This document shows, piece by piece, positions 8,758-17,679 of a stretch of DNA of 64,000 nucleotides (positions within the stretch are counted from its first letter, which is position 1; every line of letters begins with the position of its first letter). A model generated the notes under the pieces. That model worked only from the letters and a program-made list of their open reading frames with translations, did no database searches and had not been told where the DNA came from. A program made the position numbers and the translations under genes. The stretch comes from Tepidimonas alkaliphilus. Lineage in GTDB: Bacteria; Pseudomonadota; Gammaproteobacteria; Burkholderiales; Burkholderiaceae_C. The stretch covers positions 62,001 through 126,000 of the forward strand of contig NZ_VJNB01000007.1 in NCBI RefSeq assembly GCF_007556595.1, read 5' to 3'.

Positions 8758-8802
8758 CCGCCGCCCGACCGCGCCGCGCGCCTGGCGCTGGCTTACGGCT
8801 GA
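8758..8802 (+). repeat. 45-bp direct repeat, copy 2
   Basis: This is an exact second copy of 7988-8032, here without an open gene attached. It lies between the TA promoter and the 3' end of htpX. The start-to-start distance between copies is 770 bp. It looks like the displaced original 3' end of the FAD gene, or a duplication generated when the TA cassette entered. Confidence 0.97.
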
Positions 8803-8824
8803 CGCGGACGCCGTCAGCCCGCGG

Positions 8825-9694
8825 TCACAGCGCCTGCAGCGCAGCGATGCGCTCCTCGATCGGCGGGTGGGTGGCGAACAGCTTGCCCAGGCTGCCGGTG
8901 ATGCCCAGCGCCTGCATGCCCTGCGGCAGCGCGCCCGGCTCCAGCCCGCCCAGGCGCGCCAGCGCGTTGATCATCGGCTGCTTGCGCCCCATCAGCATGG
9001 CCGCGCCCGCGTCGGCGCGGAACTCGCGCTGGCGGCTGAACCAGGCCACGATGATGGCGGCCAGGAAACCCAGGATCACCTCCATTACGATGCTGGTGAC
9101 CAGGTAGCCGATGCCAGGGCCGGACTGTTCGCTGTCGCCGCGGCGCAGGAAGCTGTCCACGACATAGCCGATCACGCGGCTCAAGAAGACGACGAAGGTG
9201 TTCATGACCCCCTGAATCAGGGTCATTGTCACCATGTCGCCGTTGGCGATATGCGCCACCTCGTGCGCCAGCACCGCCTCCACCTCCTCGCGCGTCATGT
9301 TCGCCAACAGGCCCGTGGAGACGCCCACCAGCGCGTCGTTTTTGAACGCGCCGGTGGCAAACGCGTTGGGCTCGCCCTCGTAGATGCCAACTTCGGGCAT
9401 GCCGATGCCGGCCTTGTCGGCCAGCTTGCGCACGGTGGCCAGCAGCCAGGCTTCGTCGGGGGTGCGCGGCTGGTCGATGATGACCATGCCGGTGCTCCAC
9501 TTGGCCATCGGCTTGCTCATCAGCAGCGAGATGAACGCGCCGCCAAAGCCGATGATCAGCGAAAACGCCGCCAGCGCCACCGTATCCAGTCCGTTGGCGG
9601 TCAGGAAGCGATCGACGCCCAGGATGCGGGTGGTGATCAACAACACCGCCATCACGGCGAGGTTGGTCAGAACCAGCAACAGAATGCGTTTCAT
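8825..9694 (-). CDS. htpX: membrane zinc metalloprotease HtpX
   Basis: The 289-residue product has two N-terminal membrane segments ([18 protein letters not shown] and [19 protein letters not shown]), the M48 zinc motif [10 protein letters not shown], two further membrane segments and the third zinc ligand region [12 protein letters not shown]. HtpX degrades misfolded inner-membrane proteins together with FtsH. Length and order of elements are standard. The gene stands alone with no close upstream partner on its strand. Confidence 0.96.
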   Translation of the reverse strand: MKRILLLVLTNLAVMAVLLITTRILGVDRFLTANGLDTVALAAFSLIIGFGGAFISLLMSKPMAKWSTGMVIIDQPRTPDEAWLLATVRKLADKAGIGMPEVGIYEGEPNAFATGAFKNDALVGVSTGLLANMTREEVEAVLAHEVAHIANGDMVTMTLIQGVMNTFVVFLSRVIGYVVDSFLRRGDSEQSGPGIGYLVTSIVMEVILGFLAAIIVAWFSRQREFRADAGAAMLMGRKQPMINALARLGGLEPGALPQGMQALGITGSLGKLFATHPPIEERIAALQAL

Positions 9695-9806
9695 GGGTGC
9701 TCCGCGAGTCGGTCAGAAAGCGATCGTGCGACGATCCAGACGTGGGGGGCGAGCCAAGGCAGCCTCAAGGGGCAAGAGAGCCTGCGCTTCGCCGCTGCCG
9801 GCCCGT

Positions 9807-10673
9807 TCAGACCCCGATCGCGTCGTCAAGTTCCATCAGCAAAGGCTGATGATCGGACAGCAGCGTAGCAGAATCGAGTGACACCCGCCGCACGCGCGCG
9901 GCCAGCCCCGGGGTGACAAACAGATAGTCGCAGGTGACCGGCTGCGCGCCCGACTCGTGCACGCGAAACGTCGGCGGCTGCGGCGTGCCGGGGTGCGCCA
10001 GCGTCCAGGCGTCGAGGAAAGCCGGCGCGCCGCCCGCGGCGGCGGTCAGCTCGCGGTAGGCGGCATCGTGCGGCGGGGCGTTGAAGTCGCCCATCAGCAC
10101 CGCCTCGGCGGCGTGCGGGCGCGGCTGGAACGGCGTGTCGGGCGGCTCCTCGCCCACCGCCGGCGGCTGCGCGGCCACCGCCGCGGCCTCGCGCTGCCAG
10201 GCCACAAGCGCGCGCGCTTGCGCCAGCCGCTGCGCCGCGCTGTAGTAGGCCAGGTGCGTGGCGCCGACGCGCAGCGCCCCCCACGGCGCCTGCACGGTGA
10301 GCGCCGCCAGCACGCGCGGCATCGATGGCGCCGCCGGATCGGCCGGGTACGGCAGCGCCAGCGGCTGCACGCGCAGCACCGGCAGCCGCGTGGCGATCAG
10401 GTTGCCGAAGCGCTGCCGGGTCGGGCGGCCAGGGCGCCATTCGTCGATCGCGGCGGCAAAGAACACTTCGTAGCCGGGCAGCGCCGCGCGCACCTGCTCG
10501 ACCTGGTCGGCTTCGCCTGCGCCCTCCAGCCCGGGGTAGTGCTGCGCCACCTCCTGCAGGCCGATGACGTGCGGCTGTTCGCCCCAGTCCAGCGCATGGC
10601 GCAGCACGCGGTCCACGTCCACGCGGCCATCCAGGCCGCGAAACCATTGCACGTTCCAGGTCAGAATCCGCAT
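9807..10673 (-). CDS. endonuclease/exonuclease/phosphatase-fold protein
   Basis: The start at ATG 10673 (MRILTWNVQWFRG) has GGAAA upstream; longer readings lack family similarity. The 288-residue product shows the fold's motifs in order: TWNVQW, GLQEV, GDFNAPPHD and a final LLSDHQPLL with the catalytic His. Members hydrolyse phosphodiester or phosphate bonds in nucleic acids, inositol phosphates or lipids, and no motif here decides which. No signal peptide is present, so it is probably cytoplasmic. Confidence 0.82.
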   Translation of the reverse strand: MRILTWNVQWFRGLDGRVDVDRVLRHALDWGEQPHVIGLQEVAQHYPGLEGAGEADQVEQVRAALPGYEVFFAAAIDEWRPGRPTRQRFGNLIATRLPVLRVQPLALPYPADPAAPSMPRVLAALTVQAPWGALRVGATHLAYYSAAQRLAQARALVAWQREAAAVAAQPPAVGEEPPDTPFQPRPHAAEAVLMGDFNAPPHDAAYRELTAAAGGAPAFLDAWTLAHPGTPQPPTFRVHESGAQPVTCDYLFVTPGLAARVRRVSLDSATLLSDHQPLLMELDDAIGV

Positions 10674-10759
10674 GGCTGTTTCCGTGCTAACCCGGCTGCG
10701 TGGCGGGCTGACATGGCCTGCATCGTACCCGGTGCGGCGGCGCCATGCGCACGCCCGCC

Positions 10760-11815
10760 TCAGGTCGCGGCAGCGGGCTGCAGCCGCCAGCGCAGCGTCT
10801 CGCCGGCGCGCAGCGGCTTGACTTCCGCGTCGCCAAAGCGGTAGCGCTCGGGCACCGTCCACGCCTCGCGTTTGAGCGTCACGCGCTCGGTGTTGCGCGG
10901 CAGGCCGTAGAAGTCCGGCCCGTGCAGGCTGGCGAAGCCCTCCAGCCGATCCAGCGCGCCGGCGGCTTCGAACGCTTCGGCATACAGCTCCAGCGCCGCC
11001 GGCGCGGTGTAGCAGCCGGCGCAGCCGCAGGCGTGTTCCTTCAGCTGCGCCGCGTGCGGCGCGCTGTCGGTGCCGAGGAAGAAGCGCGGATGGCCGCTGG
11101 TGGCCGCCGCCACCAGCGCCTGGCGGTGCGCCTCGCGCTTGAGCACCGGCAGGCAGTAGTGGTGCGGCCGGATACCGCCCGCCAGCAGCGCGTTGCGGTT
11201 GTAGAGCAGGTGGTGCGCGGTGATCGTCGCCGCGAGGTTCGGCCCGGCCTCGGCGACATATTGCGCCGCCTCTTTGGTGGTGATGTGCTCCAGCACCATC
11301 TTCAGGCCCGGGAAGTCGCGCCGCAGCGGATCCAGCACCCGCTCGATGAACACCGCCTCGCGGTCGAAGATGTCGATCTCGCTGTCGGTAACCTCCCCAT
11401 GGATCAACAGCAACAGCCCCGCACGCTGCATCGCCTCCAGCGTCCGGTAGGTGCGGCGGATGTCGGTGACGCCCGCATCGCTGTGGGTGGTGGCGCCCGC
11501 CGGGTAGAGCTTGACCGCCACCACGCCGGCCTCGCGCGCGCGCTCGATCTCTTGCGGCGGCAGGTGGTCGGTCAGGTACAGCGTCATCAGCGGCTCAAAC
11601 GCTACGCCCGGGGGGCGTGCCGCCAGGATGCGCTCGCGGTAGGCCGCCGCCTGCGCCGCGGTGGTCACCGGCGGCTTGAGGTTGGGCATGACGATCGCGC
11701 GCGCGAACTGCGCTGCCGTGTGCGGCACCGTGGTGGCCAGGGCCGCGCCGTCGCGCAGGTGCACGTGCCAGTCGTCGGGACGGATCAGGGTCAGGGTGTC
11801 GGCAGCGTGGCTCAT
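10760..11815 (-). CDS. pyrC: dihydroorotase
   Basis: The 351-residue enzyme closes carbamoyl-aspartate to dihydroorotate in pyrimidine synthesis. Metal ligands and key residues are in [10 protein letters not shown], in [13 protein letters not shown] (the carboxylated lysine), in LLIHGEV, in LEHITTKEA and in GTDSAPHA. This matches the type II, homodimeric PyrC found in E. coli. It starts at ATG 11815 and lies 86 bases upstream of the EEP-fold gene on the same strand. Confidence 0.96.
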   Translation of the reverse strand: MSHAADTLTLIRPDDWHVHLRDGAALATTVPHTAAQFARAIVMPNLKPPVTTAAQAAAYRERILAARPPGVAFEPLMTLYLTDHLPPQEIERAREAGVVAVKLYPAGATTHSDAGVTDIRRTYRTLEAMQRAGLLLLIHGEVTDSEIDIFDREAVFIERVLDPLRRDFPGLKMVLEHITTKEAAQYVAEAGPNLAATITAHHLLYNRNALLAGGIRPHHYCLPVLKREAHRQALVAAATSGHPRFFLGTDSAPHAAQLKEHACGCAGCYTAPAALELYAEAFEAAGALDRLEGFASLHGPDFYGLPRNTERVTLKREAWTVPERYRFGDAEVKPLRAGETLRWRLQPAAAT

Positions 11816-11902
11816 CGGGCCGGATTGTCGCAGAGCGGGATCCGCCTCACAGAGGCGCCTTGAGCGGCGGCGCCCGGGGCCGCCAGCCGGAGGAGGACTG
11901 GG

Positions 11903-11933
11903 TTGACAAATCGATCTAACCAGACCAGACTAA
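11903..11933 (+). promoter_or_regulatory. predicted promoter of the Phd/VapC-type TA pair
   Basis: A perfect TTGACA at 11903-11908 is followed after 17-19 bases by a poor -10 (CAGACT or GACTAA at 11926-11933). The segment contains the repeats CAGACCAGAC and CTAA, which may be recognised by the antitoxin. The antitoxin ATG follows at 11972 with AGGAG at 11961-11965. Confidence 0.4.
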
Positions 11934-11971
11934 GCCAAATCAAGACCAATGCCGTGACCAAGGAGTCCCGC

Positions 11972-12217
11972 ATGACCGCCGTCAACATGCTGCAGGCCAA
12001 GTCCTCGCTGTCGCGCCTGGTGCAAGCGCTGGAAGAAGGGCGCGAGCGCGAGATCGTCATCGCGCGCAATGGCCGTCCGGCGGCGCGGCTGGTGCCGCTG
12101 GAGGCGGCGCCGGCGGGGCGGCGCATCGGCGTGGCCAAGGGGCGCTTTGCCGTGCCGGACGACATCGACGCGCACAACGACGAGGTCGCGCGCCTGTTCC
12201 TCGGGGGCGGGGCGTGA
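11972..12217 (+). CDS. Phd/YefM-family antitoxin
   Basis: The start at ATG 11972 follows AGGAG by six bases; an open frame upstream is not supported. The 81-residue product has the Phd/YefM N-terminal DNA-binding fold (MTAVNMLQAKSSLSRLVQAL, then EIVIARNGRPAARLVPLE) and an acidic C-terminal tail (VPDDIDAHNDEVARLF) that would wrap the toxin. The four-base overlap with the next gene couples antitoxin and toxin synthesis. Confidence 0.9.
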   Translation: MTAVNMLQAKSSLSRLVQALEEGREREIVIARNGRPAARLVPLEAAPAGRRIGVAKGRFAVPDDIDAHNDEVARLFLGGGA

Positions 12218-12600
12218 ACCTGCTGCTCGACACCCACGTGGCGCTGTGGGCCCTCACCGACAGCCCGCGCCTGTCGGCCCGGGCGCGCGAGCTGATCGAG
12301 TCGCCGCGCGCCACCATCTGGATCAGCGCCGCGACGCTGTGGGAGATCACGATCAAGCACGCGCTGGCGCGCGGCGACATGCCGGTCTCCGGCGTCGAGG
12401 CGCTGCGCTACTTCGAGGCGGCCGGCTACCGCTTCCTGCCGGTGTCGCCGGAGCACGCCGTCGCGGTGGCCGACCTGCCGCCGCTGCATGCCGACCCGTT
12501 CGACCGCCTGCTGGTGGCGCAGGCACGGGTGGAGCCGATGCGCCTGCTGACGCACGACGCCACGCTGGCGCACTACGGCGGCACGGTCGAGTGCGTCTAA
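12214..12600 (+). CDS. vapC: VapC-family PIN ribonuclease toxin
   Basis: The 128-residue product starts at GTG 12214, overlapping the antitoxin stop as GTGA. PIN acidic residues are visible in LLLDTHVALWAL, in ATLWEITIKHA and in LHADPFDRLLVAQA, and it ends LTHDATLAHYG. This matches the VapC subgroup paired with Phd/YefM antitoxins, which cleave tRNA or rRNA. All catalytic positions appear intact. Confidence 0.9.
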   Translation: MNLLLDTHVALWALTDSPRLSARARELIESPRATIWISAATLWEITIKHALARGDMPVSGVEALRYFEAAGYRFLPVSPEHAVAVADLPPLHADPFDRLLVAQARVEPMRLLTHDATLAHYGGTVECV

Positions 12601-12654
12601 AGGGCGCTGCGTCCGCCGCGGGCCGTCCAAGCCCGGGGGGGCTAGCTTGGCCCA

Positions 12655-12683
12655 TTGCGCAGGCTGCTGCCACTGTCTATACT
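12655..12683 (+). promoter_or_regulatory. predicted sigma70 promoter of the sulfur-transport operon
   Basis: TTGCGC at 12655-12660 and TATACT at 12678-12683 are spaced by exactly 17 bases. The first YeeE/YedE start codon lies about 40 bases downstream. No recognised operator overlaps it, although ACTGT occurs twice around the -10 box. Confidence 0.6.
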
Positions 12684-12724
12684 GTGCACGGTAGGGTTCA
12701 TTGAGATTCATCAGGACATCCATC

Positions 12725-13228
12725 ATGACCGCACCCAAACCGTTTTGGAACCCGTGGCTGGCGGGCGTGGCGCTGGGCGTCACGCTGCTGGCCACCTTCG
12801 TGCTGACCGGGCACGGGCTGGGCGCCACCGGCTTCACCACGCGGCTGAGCGCCTGGCTCGGCCTGCAGGCCGCGCCCGAGGCCATCCAGGCCAACGCCTA
12901 CCTCGGCGCGATGGCGCGGCCCGACATCCTGGACGGCTGGATCACCTGGCAGGTGATCGGCGTGTTCGCCGGCGCGCTGCTGGCGGCGTTCCTCGCCGGG
13001 CGGCTGCGCGTGCAGCTGGACGGCGCCACGCGCGTCGGCACCGGCAAGCGCATCGCCGCCGCGCTGATCGGCGGGCTGCTGGCCGGCTTCGGCGCACGCA
13101 TCGCGGCCGGCTGCACCAGCGGGCTGGGCCTGTCCGGCGCGGCCACGCTGTCGATCGCGGCGTTCGTCTTCCTCGGCGCGTTCTTCGTCACTGGGCTGAT
13201 CGTCAGCCGTCTCGTCAAGGGGGTCTGA
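12725..13228 (+). CDS. YeeE/YedE-family sulfur transporter, first half
   Basis: The 167-residue product starts at ATG 12725 with AGGAC upstream. It has about four membrane segments and the family's glycine-rich pore motifs: TGHGLGATGF and GFGARIAAGCTSGLGLSG, the latter with the conserved cysteine. YeeE/YedE (TsuA-like) proteins take up thiosulfate or other sulfur compounds through a row of cysteines. Here the transporter is split into two genes; the second starts five bases after this one stops, so the halves probably assemble together. Confidence 0.85.
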   Translation: MTAPKPFWNPWLAGVALGVTLLATFVLTGHGLGATGFTTRLSAWLGLQAAPEAIQANAYLGAMARPDILDGWITWQVIGVFAGALLAAFLAGRLRVQLDGATRVGTGKRIAAALIGGLLAGFGARIAAGCTSGLGLSGAATLSIAAFVFLGAFFVTGLIVSRLVKGV

Positions 13229-13232
13229 AGCC

Positions 13233-13889
13233 ATGTTCCCGCTGCAGGAAACCGTCTGGTCGGCGCTGCTGGTTGGCGTGGCGTTCGGCTTCATTCTGGA
13301 AAACGCCGGCTTCGGCAGCCCGTGCAAGCTGACTGGCCAGTTCACGCTGCGCGACTGGTCGGTGCTGAAGGTGATGTTCACCGCCATCGTGGTGGCCGCC
13401 GTCGGGCTGCAGCTGCTCGGCATGGCCGGCGTGCTGGATCTGGACGCGGTGTTCGTGCCGACCTCGTTGATGATGGCGTCGGCCATCGGCGGCGTGCTGG
13501 TCGGCGCCGGCTTTGCGATCGGCGGCTACTGCCCCGGCACCTCGGTGGTCGGGGTGGCCTCGGGCCGGCTGGACGCGCTGGTGTTCTTCGTCGGGCTGAT
13601 CGTCGGCACGTTCGCTTTTGCTGGTTTATATGGCCCCACGATCGAGACGCTGATGGCCATGGCCGAGGTCGAATCGGGCGACACGCTGCACGACGCATGG
13701 GGCATCTCGCCGTGGTGGATCATCGGCGCGATGGCCGCGGCCCTGGTCGGCGTGTATTACCTGGGCCGCTGGTTCGAGCAGCGCCACGGCGGCCCGATCG
13801 ACGCGCAGGAGGCCGTGCTCGGCGAGGCCGGCTGCGGCTGCGGCGCGCAGGGCTGCGGCACCGCCACGCAGGTGCGCCAGGCCGGCTGA
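13233..13889 (+). CDS. YeeE/YedE-family sulfur transporter, second half
   Basis: The 218-residue product carries the complementary conserved motifs of the family, FGFILENAGFGSPCKLTGQF and GGYCPGTSVVGVASG, each with one cysteine, and about five membrane segments. The cytoplasmic tail is unusual: EAGCGCGAQGCGTATQ holds three closely spaced cysteines that could accept sulfur or bind metal. It lies immediately after the first half and upstream of a small exported cysteine protein. Confidence 0.86.
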   Translation: MFPLQETVWSALLVGVAFGFILENAGFGSPCKLTGQFTLRDWSVLKVMFTAIVVAAVGLQLLGMAGVLDLDAVFVPTSLMMASAIGGVLVGAGFAIGGYCPGTSVVGVASGRLDALVFFVGLIVGTFAFAGLYGPTIETLMAMAEVESGDTLHDAWGISPWWIIGAMAAALVGVYYLGRWFEQRHGGPIDAQEAVLGEAGCGCGAQGCGTATQVRQAG

Positions 13890-13990
13890 ATTCGTCTGTT
13901 CCCCTTTCCCCTGCGCCGCGGCCGCCCGCTCCCTCTGCGCGGCCCGGCGCTCCCACCCCCACGTTTGACGTCACCGACAACCGCAAGACC

Positions 13991-14239
13991 ATGAAGACCC
14001 GCAAGCAACCCCTGACCCAAACCCTGACCGCGCTGCTGGTCGCCTCCAGCCTCGTGGCCCCGGCCGCGATGGCGCAGCAGGCGCCCAAGGCCGACGGCAA
14101 GCCGGCCGCCAGCGCCGCCGGCAATCCGTGCGCGCCGGGTAACCCGTGCGCCCCCGGCGCCGACAAGAAGAAAAAGAAAAAGCGCACCGAGGGCGACAAC
14201 CCCTGCGCCCCGGCCAACCCGTGCGCGCCGAAGCGCTGA
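13991..14239 (+). CDS. small exported protein with four NPCAP repeats
   Basis: The 82-residue product starts at ATG 13991 and has a Sec signal peptide (TLTALLVASSLVAPAAMA, cut before QQAPKADG). The mature part is about 50 residues: two NPCAP units in tandem (GNPCAPGNPCAPG), a run of six lysines (KKKKKKRTEGD), then two more (NPCAPANPCAPKR). Only cysteines lie in the repeats, one each, giving a flexible, basic, four-thiol chain in the periplasm. I do not recognise a characterised family. Position between a sulfur transporter and a rhodanese suggests sulfur or metal carriage, as an inference. Confidence 0.7.
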   Translation: MKTRKQPLTQTLTALLVASSLVAPAAMAQQAPKADGKPAASAAGNPCAPGNPCAPGADKKKKKKRTEGDNPCAPANPCAPKR

Positions 14240-14302
14240 TCGCCTGTCCGGCTGCGCCCTCGGCCGCTGTGCCCGAGCGCGCGCCGGCACGCTGAACGCC
14301 CC

Positions 14303-14959
14303 ATGTGCCCCGCCGCCACTTCCGCGACCGAATTGGCCGACCTGTCTGGCTGGGCCGAGGTGGCGTTGCGCGTGCCGCTCACCTACGCGCAGCGCGGCGT
14401 GTCGCTGGCGCAGGCGGCGCTGGCCGGCGCGCGCCGCTTCGAGGAGCTGCGCCACTACCCGGCGCGCGACGTCGTCGATGCGGCGCACGGCACGCGCTTC
14501 TACTACCACGCGCATGGCGGCGCGCAGCGCTGGGGCTCGGACGCCCCACCGGAACACGGCCACTTCCACCTGTTCTGGGACGGGCCCGAGCCCGGTGCGC
14601 ACGTGCACGTGGCGGCGCTGGCCTTGGATGCGCGCGGCCAGCCGCTGCGCTGGTTCACCACCAACCGCTGGGTCACGGCGGGGCGCTGGGCACCGGCGGC
14701 GGAGCTGATCGCGCGCCTGCCGGCGTTTCGCGTGGCCGCACGCGGCGGGCGGCTGGCGCCGCTGGCGCGCTGGCTGACCGCGATGGTGCAGCTGTTCGCC
14801 GACGAGCTCGCCGCGCTGCTGCGCGCGCGCGACGCGGCGCTGGAACCTCACCTGCGGCGGCGACCGGCGGAGCAGGTGTGGGAAGACCGCGCGCTCGAGG
14901 TGCTCAGCACCACGGATGCGGCGCTGGCGCCGCGCCTGCGGCGGCTGGGCCTGGCCTGA
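14303..14959 (+). CDS. conserved protein of unknown function, His-rich (DUF6969-like)
   Basis: The 218-residue product has no signal peptide. The centre holds a His-rich pattern, EHGHFHLFWDG followed by GAHVHVAALALDARG and then FTTNRWVTAGRW, which I associate from memory with the unknown-function group DUF6969. The paired HxH motifs could bind a metal ion. The rest is helical and Arg/Ala-rich. It lies 63 bases after the NPCAP gene and 30 bases before the rhodanese gene, on the same strand, so it is probably part of the same operon. Confidence 0.6.
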   Translation: MCPAATSATELADLSGWAEVALRVPLTYAQRGVSLAQAALAGARRFEELRHYPARDVVDAAHGTRFYYHAHGGAQRWGSDAPPEHGHFHLFWDGPEPGAHVHVAALALDARGQPLRWFTTNRWVTAGRWAPAAELIARLPAFRVAARGGRLAPLARWLTAMVQLFADELAALLRARDAALEPHLRRRPAEQVWEDRALEVLSTTDAALAPRLRRLGLA

Positions 14960-14989
14960 CCGATTGTTTGCCCCCAAGGAGAGACGACG

Positions 14990-15979
14990 ATGAAAACCCT
15001 TCGACGCATCGCAGTGGCGCTGGGCGCGGCCGCGCTGGCCGCCAGCGCCTGGGCCCAGGGCGTGCTGCCCGGCCCGGTGGTCAGCACGCAGTGGCTGGCC
15101 GACAACCTCGACAAGGTCCAGGTGATCGAGATCCGCAACGACGCCAAGAGCTTCACGCGCGAGCCGGAGTTCGAGACCACCAAGGACGGCAAGAAGGTGC
15201 TGGACGAGTTCGGCGGCCACATCCCCGGCTCGCGCCTGTTCCTGGCCAAGGAGCTGCGCACCCAGCGCGAGATCGCCGGCAACAAGGTCAGCTACATGAT
15301 GCCGGACCGCGCCACCTTCGAGAAGGTGGTGCAGGCGGTGGGGGTGCTGGCCGACAAGCCGATCGTGCTGGTGCCGGAGGGGCAGAAGATCTCCGACTTC
15401 AACGACGCGGCGCGGCTGCACATCCTGTTCAAGGCCTACGCCGACACGCCGGTGGCGCTGCTGGACGGCGGCATGGTGGCCTGGCTGCTGGAGGGCCGCC
15501 CGTGGAGCAAGGACGCCCCGGCGCCGCTGACCACCACCTGGAAGGCCACCGCCGACCGCTTCGCCAGCCTCGTGGCCGACTCGCCGGACGTGGCCGCGGC
15601 GATGGAGAAGAAGGACGTGCAGCTTGTGGACACCCGCGCCACATCGATGTACTTGGGCGTCTTCAAGCGTGATTACGTCTATGCCTACGGCCACATTCCG
15701 GGCGCGCGCAACGTGCCGCTGGAGACGCTGTTTGTCACCCGCGGCGGCGCGATCCGGCTGCTCAAGCCCGAGACCTACCGCGCGGTGTTTCAGTCCCTTG
15801 GCGTCGATCCGTCCAAGCCGCTGATCACCTACTGCAACAGCGGCAACGACTCCTCGCTGCCGTGGTTCATCGCCTACGAGATCCTCGGCAACCAGCAGGC
15901 GCGCAACTACGACGGCTCGCTGCACCAGTGGACGCTGGAGAAGCGCGCCATGAACGCGCCGGTGCCGGCGGCGATGTGA
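14990..15979 (+). CDS. exported tandem-rhodanese sulfurtransferase
   Basis: The 329-residue product has a signal peptide (MKTLRRIAVALGAAALAASAWA, AQG site) and two rhodanese domains. The first (residues about 30-160) has no cysteine at the active-site position. The second (about 195-320) has the catalytic loop as ITYCNSGNDSSLPWF after GHIPGARNVPLE. Rhodaneses pass sulfane sulfur from thiosulfate or persulfides. AAGGAG lies eleven bases before ATG 14990, and a strong terminator follows, which makes this the last gene of the operon. Confidence 0.88.
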   Translation: MKTLRRIAVALGAAALAASAWAQGVLPGPVVSTQWLADNLDKVQVIEIRNDAKSFTREPEFETTKDGKKVLDEFGGHIPGSRLFLAKELRTQREIAGNKVSYMMPDRATFEKVVQAVGVLADKPIVLVPEGQKISDFNDAARLHILFKAYADTPVALLDGGMVAWLLEGRPWSKDAPAPLTTTWKATADRFASLVADSPDVAAAMEKKDVQLVDTRATSMYLGVFKRDYVYAYGHIPGARNVPLETLFVTRGGAIRLLKPETYRAVFQSLGVDPSKPLITYCNSGNDSSLPWFIAYEILGNQQARNYDGSLHQWTLEKRAMNAPVPAAM

Positions 15980-16023
15980 CGGGTCTTCGGGCGGCGCCAC
16001 GCGCCGCCTCGAGCGCCGATGTG

Positions 16024-16057
16024 CAAAGGGCTCCCTACGGGGAGCCCTTTGGGTTTT
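16024..16057 (+). terminator. intrinsic terminator of the sulfur operon
   Basis: CAAAGGGCTCCC (16024-16035) can pair with GGGAGCCCTTTG (16040-16051) around a small TACGG loop, followed by GGTTTT. It lies 45 bases after the rhodanese stop codon. Confidence 0.85.
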
Positions 16058-16176
16058 ATCGGGGCCGTGCGTCACCGCTCCCGGCCCGCTCCCGGCGGGC
16101 CGGGGACGCGCCGTTTGCGCGAGCGGTGGCGAGCAGCCCCGGCGCGCCACTGGCCGCGGCCCGCCTGCGCGCCCGG

Positions 16177-16926
<750 letters not shown>

Positions 16927-17005
16927 GACGACTCCTTCGGTGTGCGGTGGGGCGGCGTGCGGCCTGGGGCGGGGCGCCGGGCCGCGCGTGGCCCCGGATG
17001 GGGGT

Positions 17006-17677
17006 TCAACGGATGATGGCGATGCGCGCGTGCAGGCGCTTGACCAGCGCCGACAGCGTGTAGCAGATGACGAAATAGACCACCGCGGCGGCCAGGTACG
17101 CCTCGATCGGGCGGCCATGGTTCTTGCCGGCGATCTCGAAGCCCTTCAGCAGGTCATAGGCGCCAATCGCATAGACCAGCGAGGTGTCCTGGAACAAGAT
17201 GATGGTCTGCGTCAGGAACACCGGCAGCATGTTGCGAAACGCCTGCGGCAGGATGACGAAGCGCATGTTCTGCCCATAGGTCAGGCCCAGCGCCTGGCCG
17301 GCGTAAACCTGCCCGCGCGGGATCGACTGGATGCCGGCGCGCACGATCTCGCTGAAGTAGGCGGCCTCGAACGCGATGAAGGTGATCACCGCCGACAGCT
17401 CCGCGCCGATCGGCCGGCCGATGATCAACGGCACCAGCAGGAAGAACCACAGGATCACCATCACCAGCGGGATGCTGCGCATGCCGTTGACATAGACGGT
17501 GGCCGGCAGCGCCAGCCACGGCCGGCCCGACAGGCGCATCAGCGCCAGCAGCGTGCCCAGCGCGATGCCGCCGAGCGTGGCCACCACCGTCAGCATCACG
17601 CTGAACTGCAGCCCCTTCCAGACAAACGGGCCGATGACGTCCCAGCGGTAGAACGACCAGTCGAGGTTGGCCAGCAT
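17006..17677 (-). CDS. gltK: glutamate/aspartate ABC transporter permease GltK-like
   Basis: The 223-residue product has about five membrane helices and the HisMQ-type EAA loop ([28 protein letters not shown]), followed by [15 protein letters not shown]. It begins [15 protein letters not shown] at ATG 17677, two bases after the upstream permease stops, so the two permeases are probably coupled and form a heterodimeric pore. Confidence 0.92.
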   Translation of the reverse strand: MLANLDWSFYRWDVIGPFVWKGLQFSVMLTVVATLGGIALGTLLALMRLSGRPWLALPATVYVNGMRSIPLVMVILWFFLLVPLIIGRPIGAELSAVITFIAFEAAYFSEIVRAGIQSIPRGQVYAGQALGLTYGQNMRFVILPQAFRNMLPVFLTQTIILFQDTSLVYAIGAYDLLKGFEIAGKNHGRPIEAYLAAAVVYFVICYTLSALVKRLHARIAIIR

Positions 17678-17679
17678 GG

